Below are positions 57,121 to 64,000 of a stretch of 64,000 nt of DNA, in pieces. Each line of letters starts with the position of its first letter. Position 1 is the first letter of the stretch. A program made the position numbers and the translations under genes. Where the stretch lies: the NCBI GenBank assembly GCA_015183035.1, contig JACZZP010000004.1, positions 124,001-188,000 on the forward strand. Direction: 5' to 3'. The notes under the pieces are model-generated. The model saw only the letters and a program-made list of their open reading frames with translations. It was not told the DNA's origin and made no database searches. The DNA comes from Meloidogyne chitwoodi. Its lineage: Eukaryota; Nematoda; Chromadorea; Rhabditida; Meloidogynidae.

Positions 57121-58419
57121 GATACTTTTGAAGATTAACAGGCCGTTTCTGCGGACTTTTTTTCGGACATTATTATAATATAATTTATTAGTATTTATTA
57201 TTTGATGTTTGCCTCAAGGCAATTGGTGTTTATCGACTTTTATTCACATAAATAAGAAACATGATTGACAATTTGTGAAATTAAATGGAAAAAACAATCT
57301 GGTCCTTTAAAACGTTGTCTCCAAACAAATTCGTGAATGTAGCTCTCAAGTGTTGTTTCCCTATTCCAAATTCAGTTTTATGGCGTCTTTTCAGTTTCTG
57401 CCAGAGCGACTCAATATTCTGTGTATGGATTGTTGTGTCTTCGTTATTCACAAATTCTTTACTATGATTTACGCTTTTGTGGACATATCTTTTTCCCATA
57501 CTTTCAATTCTTTTATAAGACCTCCACTCATCAGTTATTATTATGCTACCTTAAAAAAGGAATAAGTGAAAAAATTTAAATCAAACCAGGAAGAACTCTT
57601 CTTTTAACGCTCAAAGGTTACCCTCTTCCTATCCTTCACTAACTCAACAAAACATCGCGTCCCTCCACTATGACGCTCAACACCACCTACTATCCACTTT
57701 TGGTGCTTTATCCTTCTACCTTTATTGTATTTACGACGCGATAAACAGGTCTCATCAATCTCAATAACAACTGAATTACCGCCAATCATACACCCCTTGG
57801 TGGATTGGCATAAATCTCGAAGGAAATTATGCCAATCCACCAAGGTGTGCATTGAAACTCCTATCTGTTTTTCAAGTTTTTCATAAGTTATATGTATAGA
57901 GGTTCGCATAGACCAGAAAAACAAAATCTATTTGAGAAAAACAAAACATAAGCTTTTAATAAAAATAATTGCCTGATAATTTCCTGCAATGATATCCTAC
58001 TTCTTTCGAAAAATGTTCCAAGTAAGAATCCTTTTTGTTTTCCACACCTTATTAAGCAACATCGCCATACTCCATATCCATTTCTATTTTTTCCCGATGC
58101 ATTTCCCTTCCACAATCACAGGTTCTACGTTGATGAAGCAGTTTAAGATTTACTAACCATTGTTGAAATTTCTCATCTGGTAAGCTGATCTTGTTGTATA
58201 ATTGTAATAAAGTAAAGTTTTTAAGAGTGAATCATTTTATTGAATAATTGATTAACAAAAATTATAAATGAATAGGTCAGAAACATTTATTCATATTTAT
58301 CTATTAACACCTCACATTGCCTTGAGGCAAACATCAAATAACAAATACTAATAAATTATATTATAATAATGTCCGCAAAAAAAGTCCGCAGAAAGGGCCT
58401 GTTAATCTTCAAAAGTGCC
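57121..58419. mobile_element. Full-length but degenerate Merlin transposon
   Basis: A 1299-bp element. Left end GATACTTTTGAAGATTAACA, right-end complement GGCACTTTTGAAGATTAACA, then GGCCNTTTCTGCGGAC: near-perfect inverted repeats for about 110 bp. TSD ATTTCCAT at 57113-57120 and 58420-58427. It carries one minus-strand transposase gene and is the parent type of the MITEs at 34401, 36630 and 42972. Confidence 0.92.
57290..58200 (-). pseudogene. Merlin (IS1016/ISXO2-type) DDE transposase, frameshifted
   Basis: Read 3' to 5' on the plus strand, segments appear in family order: NFTLLQLYNKISLPDEKF, zinc-like RTCDCGREMHREK, GKQKGFLLGTFFERSRISL, QIGVSMHTLVDWHNFLRDLC, the first catalytic Asp in VVIEIDETCLSRRKYN, RIKHQKWIVGGVERHSGGTR, the second Asp in SIIITDEWRSYKRI, then HTQNIESLWQKLKRRHKTEF. 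At least two shifts break the frame: one after CDCGREM near 58100 and one after RVTFER near 57605. A probable intron lies near 57540-57580 and another near 57890-57950. The catalytic core is well kept, so loss of function looks recent, but this copy should be inactive. Confidence 0.88.
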
Positions 58420-58658
58420 ATTTCCATTTCTAATAAATAATATTTTTAATAATACAAGGAAATGAATTTATCCATAAAATTTTAAATTTTTATAATACAA
58501 GTGGAAGAGTGTTAAATTGAAAAATTTGGTGGGTCTTAAATTTTACGAAGGATTTTACATGTTCAATTTTTTTAATTTATCATTAAAGTATGTTTAAATT
58601 AATAAAGTTATGTATATTCTTATGCCATTAAAATTTTTCAAAATTTTTTTCAAAATTT

Positions 58659-59785
58659 CTATGCTGAACAGTCCATCTTACAAACCGCTCCATCAATGCG
58701 TTGATAGCAAGGACTTTCCAGCCACAAAACATTTGCGCTATCAAAGTCATCAAACGATGTATCGACCATATAAACGCATTCATTAGCATCTTAAAAAAGA
58801 GAATTTTAATTATTCTTTTTTTGAATTTTTTGTTTTATGAGTTGAAAGCTTAATGAAACATTTTTGTAAAAAAATTTAATTTATTTACAAATTAACACTA
58901 TTTCTAAGCCCAATTGTTTTGACTAATTTTATAATTTAATTAGATTCAAAATAAATTACCTCCATACGGATCAGTCAAAACTGGGTCCAATGCTAACCAT
59001 GGATAGTTTTGTCTGTTTTCATCATTTACCGAAGTATAGTTTCCATAATCAGAATTACTTTTATCTGTCCACAGGCAAGTAAGAGAACTGTCATTGTTTT
59101 GGAGGACGTGATATCCTATCCAAAGTGCTGAACTATTTGTGCCGGGTAATTGTGCGATGAATTCGTTTTCAAAATCATTATGTATGCTGGCAACAGTACT
59201 ACCAATTTCTTTACACAAGACTCGGGCCTGGAAATGTGGTTATTTTATTTTGAAACTACTTTAAAACTCGTTAGAATACTTCACACTAAACTATCCACTA
59301 ATCCCAAGTTGTTATATTATTTATTAGTTTTAGGAAAATTCTTCTTCAACGGAAGATTTTCTCAGAGAAATTTATTCACTCGGGAAAATTCTTTTTTTAT
59401 TGGAAAATTCTTCTTTTAACAGAAAAATCCTCCACAAATAATTATTTAAATCATCATTAAAAAAATTGTATTATGTTGGAATAATCTTATTAAAATGATC
59501 CAAAATTATTCCTTTATTAAATTTTTTAATCTTCTCTTAAAGGAAGTATCCATTGAAAAGAAATTGTCCGAAAAATTGGGAGGAATAATAAGGTAATCAT
59601 TTACAATTTTTTAAACGTACATGATAAAAGTTGATATGATAATCTCTTTTGATTATTTGATAACCAAAGTTATTGCCATCATCATCTGAAAACAAGGGCC
59701 AATCATCTGGGCAGTCACCCCTTATCAAAGAAAAATTAATTGAAATAAGTAAAGTTAATAAATTAAAATAAAGGGAAAAATTCAT
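58659..59785 (-). CDS. Secreted single C-type-lectin-like protein
   Basis: Three exons: 59621-59785, 58960-59227, 58659-58789, phase-consistent, 187 residues. Signal peptide (LYFNLLTLLISINFSLIRG), then DCPDDWPLF, the helix region ARVLCKEIGSTVASIHNDFE, SSALWIGYHVLQNNDSSLTC, a DYGNYTSVNDENRQNYPW loop and the C-terminal cysteines VLWLESPCYQRIDGAVCK. The position usually WND in lectins reads WLE, and no EPN/QPD triplet is seen, so calcium-dependent sugar binding is doubtful. Same three-exon frame as the gene at 61445-62331 and as domain one of the collagenous lectin: tandem duplicates. TATA-like CATATAAAAG about 100 bp upstream (near 59880-59892). Confidence 0.87.
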
Positions 59786-60666
59786 TTTTAGAAAAATTAT
59801 TCTCTCTCTCTTTTTTTTTAAATTTTTAGAGAAATGCTGGTAAAATATAAAAATGATGTGGAAAAGGCAGGAATAAATTCGCTTTTATATGCTAAATAAA
59901 AAATTTGTCACTAAAGATAAATTTTAAATTTTTTACTTCCAATTTTTACTTAATATTAAATTTTAATTTAATTTTTAAATGACTCTAAAATTTATTTAGT
60001 TGGTTTGAGATGAATTTTAATAACGAGGAAGTAAAAAATTTTTTTGACTTTTATTGAGCCATCTTTAATTAAAAATAATTAAAATTAATTATTTTATTCT
60101 TGCTTATCTTGAATTATAAGACTCTTAAATAATTATCAAAATTCACTTTGATGTGCTTCATTAATAAATTTAATTACTCTTAATTTTAAAAATCCGCAAA
60201 ATTAATCCGCAAATATTCAAACTTTGTCATTACCACGTGTTTTATAAGAAGAGAGATTAATCAGCTAAATAAACAAATAATTTTAAAATCATTTGAAATC
60301 CAACAAACGTTAATCTTTGCCAATTGAAAATTGTCTGTTTTATTAAGATTATTTGCTTAAATAAAATTCTTTATAATTTTTATTGATCATTTTGATTATT
60401 CTTTAATCTTTAAAAAAGTAATCTTTGTTCTTTATGTCTGCGTAAATTAAATAAAATTAAATATGTAAATTTGAAAAAGAGGAAAGATAAAAATCAAGTT
60501 GATGGAAAACGAAACGAAATACCCGAAAAACTCAATGTTTTTTCGACTTGAAAAATTTTTCAAAAGACGATCCCTTTATTCTCTGCATTTATATAAGCTA
60601 CTTAGTTCATCTCAATTATCATTTATTGTCAAAATAAAATTAACTAATTAAAAGAGTTAATAAACT

Positions 60667-60694
60667 TGTTAGCAAGGCTAACATCCAAAAATAC
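60667..60694 (-). repeat. Hairpin element copy, paired with 60895
   Basis: Minus-strand TATTTTTGGA lead; perfect stem TGTTAGC / GCTAACA around CTT. Confidence 0.85.
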
Positions 60695-60894
60695 AAAACC
60701 TGGACCTTTTCAATCAGAACAAAATATAATTGTTATATTCCTTTTAAAAAGATTAAATTAAATAAAATATATTAAGTAGGAATTTATATTTTCAATGACT
60801 ACAGTACTTTAAAATTAAACTTTAAAATCTTTTATTCTTTTACTCGGTTAAACAATTATTCTCTATATAATCGCTAAAAGAAAAAGGTTAATAA

Positions 60895-60923
60895 ATTTGT
60901 TAGCAAGGCTAACATCCAAAAAT
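60895..60923 (-). repeat. Hairpin element copy, paired with 60667
   Basis: Same 28-base core as 60667-60694. About 90 bases on the CATCC side are also loosely alike (AAATAAAATATATTAAGTAG against AATAACCTTTATTAAGTAGT). Confidence 0.85.
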
Positions 60924-61444
60924 ACAAAACTCGCAAAATCGTAACGACACACGATCAAAGTATTTTATTATTATATGTCTTTTTCAAAAATTAAATGAAA
61001 TAACCTTTATTAAGTAGTAATTTAAAAATTACTGTTTTTAACGGCCTTTGAAAAAAGTTAAAAAAAAAATTTAAAATTAACCTTTCACCCAAATTTTTTA
61101 AAATATTCAAAAAATTTTATCTCAATAAAATTTCGATAGATTATTCTTTTCAAGACTTATTCGATTCAGTGTTTTATGTTCTTTCGAATGATATTAAAAT
61201 TTTTGTTTATTCATCAATATTTTAAATATTTTAATTTTTATATCAATTTTATTCATTTTGTAGTTAATTTTGGGGCACCGATAAATTTATTTTAAAATAT
61301 TTTAATTATTTTTCGATCATTGAACAATTAAAATATTCTTATACATTTAGCCACAAAATTATCATCTTTCATTCTTTTACTCTTTTATATTTTTATTTTA
61401 ATTTTATTATTTCTTCCTCTTTTCTTTTGTTAATTTCTCTTTCT

Positions 61445-62331
61445 TCAACAGCTTGTCTTACAAAGTATTCCGTCTAAACGATCATAGCACTGAGTTTCAC
61501 TCCACTGATTTGATTCCAATTTAGCGCAATTAATAGTGCCTGAATTTGATTTTTTAGGCTTTTTTTAAGTAAAAATTAATAAATTAATTTTAATAAATTA
61601 ATTTTAATAAATTAATTTTAATAAATAGCTTACTTCCCTCATCAAAAGAAGGCCCAACATTATCTGTGTTCCATGGAGCAGCCCTTTCGTCTGTATTACT
61701 GTATGTTCCATAACTCACATCACTCTTATCGGCAAACAAGCTTTTGAGTGAACCATCGTCCTGAGATACAATATAAGTTCCAATCCAAATTGATTTTCCG
61801 TTAATCTCTTGAATATTGGTAGTGATAAACTCATTTTCTTCTTGACTGTGAATGCTGGCAATATCAGCACCCAATTGTTTGCAAAGAGGTTTGGCCTAAA
61901 ATTAATTAAGAATAAAAACCAATCAAAAGGTAAGAAAAAGAAAACTATGGTAAACTTACCATTTGAGTCTTAGCAAATTAATTCTGAAATAAATAAACAA
62001 ATTATCCATTTCTACCTTCAACTAGGACCTCCCGTTTTCTTTTTATTTATCAAGTAGTATTAATTTATAAGACTCAAATGGTAGGTTTGGCAGAACAGAA
62101 AATTACCCATACTCTAATATATTAATAAATTTCAACTTAAAAATTTTCCAACTTAGCCTTTTTTAAGTCCAAAATAATTACCTGATTGATATTCACACTT
62201 TTGGATAACACAACCTTATATCCAAAAGAATTGCCATTTGAGTCAGTCCACTGAGTAAAACCTTCGGGACAGTCTCCTTTAACAGAAGAAACGCTTAAAA
62301 CAAAAAGAGCCAGTAAAATTAAAAATTTCAT
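61445..62331 (-). CDS. Secreted single C-type-lectin-like protein
   Basis: Three exons: 62182-62331, 61634-61895, 61445-61539, phase-consistent, 168 residues. Signal peptide (KFLILLALFVLSVSSVKG), then DCPEGFTQWTDSNGNSFGYK, AKPLCKQLGADIASIHSQEE, KSIWIGTYIVSQDDGSLK, DVSYGTYSNTDERAAPW and C-terminal QWSETQCYDRLDGILCKTSC. The acceptor of exon three is taken as AAATTCAG at 61540-61542 because it alone restores phase. A TATA-like TAATATAAAAG stands about 50 bp upstream (62380-62390). WSE in place of WND and no EPN/QPD triplet: sugar binding uncertain. An inverted-repeat element sits in intron one. Confidence 0.88.
61950..62097. mobile_element. Short inverted-repeat element in a lectin intron
   Basis: Ends GGTAAACTTACCATTTGAGT and complement of GACTCAAATGGTAGGTTTGG, about 148 bp. 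No clear target duplication. Confidence 0.6.
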
Positions 62332-62869
62332 TATTAGCCCTGTTTGAGGATGAAATGATTAAATAGAGGAAGTAATTTATTCTTTTATATTACCGCTGTC
62401 ATAAGATTTTTTAGAAAAAAATTAAAAAATTTCTTTTTTAATTTTTTTGAATTCAAAGTTTTTTGGCTATATTTTATTCCAAATATAGACAAATTTAGAA
62501 GGATTTGAAGTAAATTTTATTTTATCGCATGAGAGGTAAATTAAAAAATAAAATTTGTTCAGTTGGAGACAGACAAACGCGCATTGTAGCCACGTTTTTT
62601 TTTAATTTTTTCTTGTTGGAAAAATGTTGGATTTTAAAATTAAAGTTGAGCCAAAATTAATTTTATTAATTAAAAAATTAAAATTAATAATCAATTAGTT
62701 GTTTAATTGAACTAAATTAAAAAAATATTTTTAATTTTTCTTAAGTGGATGAAAACAGTGGGATTTTATTAAAAGTAAAATTTTTAATTATTATTATATC
62801 AATCAAATAATCACTAAATAAGTATTTGACAATTTTGAATTTTAGTATACCATAGAATTAAAAAGTTAC

Positions 62870-64000
62870 AAAAACTTGATTTTATCAAAATTTAAAATAT
62901 TCCTTCCCCCAAAATTTTCTAAATTTTCAAAATTTTTATCTCAAAAACTAGTCTGTAGATTTTTGAATTTCATAACTCTTTCGATTCAGCTCTTTAAGCT
63001 CTTTCGAATGATACCAAATTCATCAATTTTTGAGCGATGGAAATTTTTTATAAAAATTTAAAATATTCCTTCCCCCAAAATTTTTTCAAAAAATTATATC
63101 TCTCAAAGTCTCCTTTTTTATAAGGTCTATCATAGCTCATTCGATTCAGTTTTTCGAGCTCTACAAATGATACAAATTACAGCGAATATTATACGGAGGA
63201 ATTTTTTTTATCGAACTTTAAAATATTTCTTCACCCCCAAAAAATTTCTATGTTCGGGAACTTGCAACATTTGAGTGTCTTGTTAGATATTTAAAATTTT
63301 GGTACCTACATAATCTATATATATAGAATGAGAATTATTATAAAACAAAAAATTTGACTAACTACCATAGAAATAAAGTTATAAAATTTTTGAAAATTCC
63401 TATTTTAAAAGAAAAAATTCTCAAATAATTATTAAAACATTTAAAAATTGTAATGTTTAGAATAATATTTTAAAATGTTTAGAATAATATTTTAAAATGT
63501 TTAAAATTATTTTTAATTTTTTTATTAACTCTCCTAGGAGAAGGATTTTCCGTTGAAAAGGAGTTTTCCTAAAAATCCCTGGGAGGTATAGTCCGGTAAT
63601 CTGGCATTAAAATAAAAATATATTAATTAAACTAATATTTGACAGATATATGAATAAAAAAATTTAAGATTAATTTTTGAGAAAAAAATTATTGAAAATT
63701 TAGAAAATTTGGGGGAAGGAATATTTTAAAGTTTGATAAAAAAATTTCCTCCGAATCATATTCGCTGTAATTTGTATCATTTGTAGAGCTCGAAAAACTG
63801 AATCGAATGAGCTATGATAGACCTTCTAAAAAAGGAGGCTTTTCGAGATATAATTTTTTGAAAAAATTTTGGTGAAGGAATATTTTAAATTTTGATAAAA
63901 AATTTCATCTCTGAAAATTGATGAATTTGGTATCATTCGAAAGAGGATGAATTGCTGAATCGAATGAGCTCATAATAAAGCTAATAAATGAAAATTTTAA
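62870..64000. repeat. Large inverted repeat at the window end
   Basis: Left arm 62870-63240 and right arm about 63660-64000 are reverse complements with moderate divergence (TTCGAATGATACCAAATTCA against TGAATTTGGTATCATTCGAA), separated by about 420 bp. Same sequence family as the 18420-19170 array. The right arm may run on beyond the window, so the element cannot be closed. Confidence 0.8.

Larger units (their letters stand above)
59786..61444. other. Intergenic with paired hairpin elements and a dispersed repeat
   Basis: No coding exon. Contains the TATA-like box of the lectin at 58659-59785, a TCCGCAA pair at about 60192-60215, two nearly identical hairpin elements 228 bp apart (60667-60694, 60895-60923) whose flanks are also similar, and a fragment of the GAGCTCTTTCGAATG family at 61080-61200. 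Confidence 0.55.

Overview
The window is about 64 kb of very AT-rich DNA with short introns (many 37-60 bp), splice acceptors of the form TTTTAG or TTTCAG, and in several genes an acceptor lying 2-13 bases before the ATG, as expected for spliced-leader addition. Two intron-containing GH5 cellulase genes, a family known in plant-parasitic nematodes and thought to have been acquired from bacteria, point to a tylenchid plant parasite, most likely a root-knot nematode (Meloidogyne). The species is inference.

Left part (1-18.4 kb): ordinary host genes. A thirteen-exon tristetraprolin/TIS11-type CCCH zinc-finger gene runs on the minus strand from 8833 to 2519. A complete plus-strand gene with a Myb/SANT-like domain (5121-6902) sits inside its largest intron. 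After a gene-poor stretch comes a GT31 beta-1,3-glycosyltransferase gene (15.6-18.3 kb). Nearly every long intron here holds a copy of a short dispersed hairpin element (TATTTTTGG, then a stem-loop, then GGCTAA or GGCAAAA). At least 26 copies were found in the window. Their stem sequences differ but stay self-complementary.

Middle (19.4-42.7 kb): a tandem segmental duplication. Each block holds a GH5 endoglucanase (minus), a secreted helical protein 'X' (plus) and a convergent, distantly related secreted helical protein X-prime (minus). I recognise neither X nor X-prime. With the cellulases they form a plausible cluster of secreted parasitism proteins. The second block carries several extra mobile-element insertions, and at two of them the first block keeps the empty target site. 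Most elements have terminal repeats starting GG and 8-bp target duplications. One family is clearly Merlin (IS1016/ISXO2-type transposase).

Right part (43.9-62.3 kb): two tandem paralogues (Y1, Y2) of an unrecognised secreted or membrane protein with a small cysteine domain, then three minus-strand C-type-lectin-like genes. The first lectin joins two lectin domains by about 23 copies of a collagen-like 34-38-residue repeat. A degenerate full-length Merlin transposon (57121-58419) lies between lectin genes, and the window ends in a large inverted repeat.

Gene models were built by eye from reading frame, splice signals and phase. Where a chain is described as phase-consistent, the exon lengths were checked to sum to whole codons. 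No database search was possible, so family assignments rest on motif recognition.
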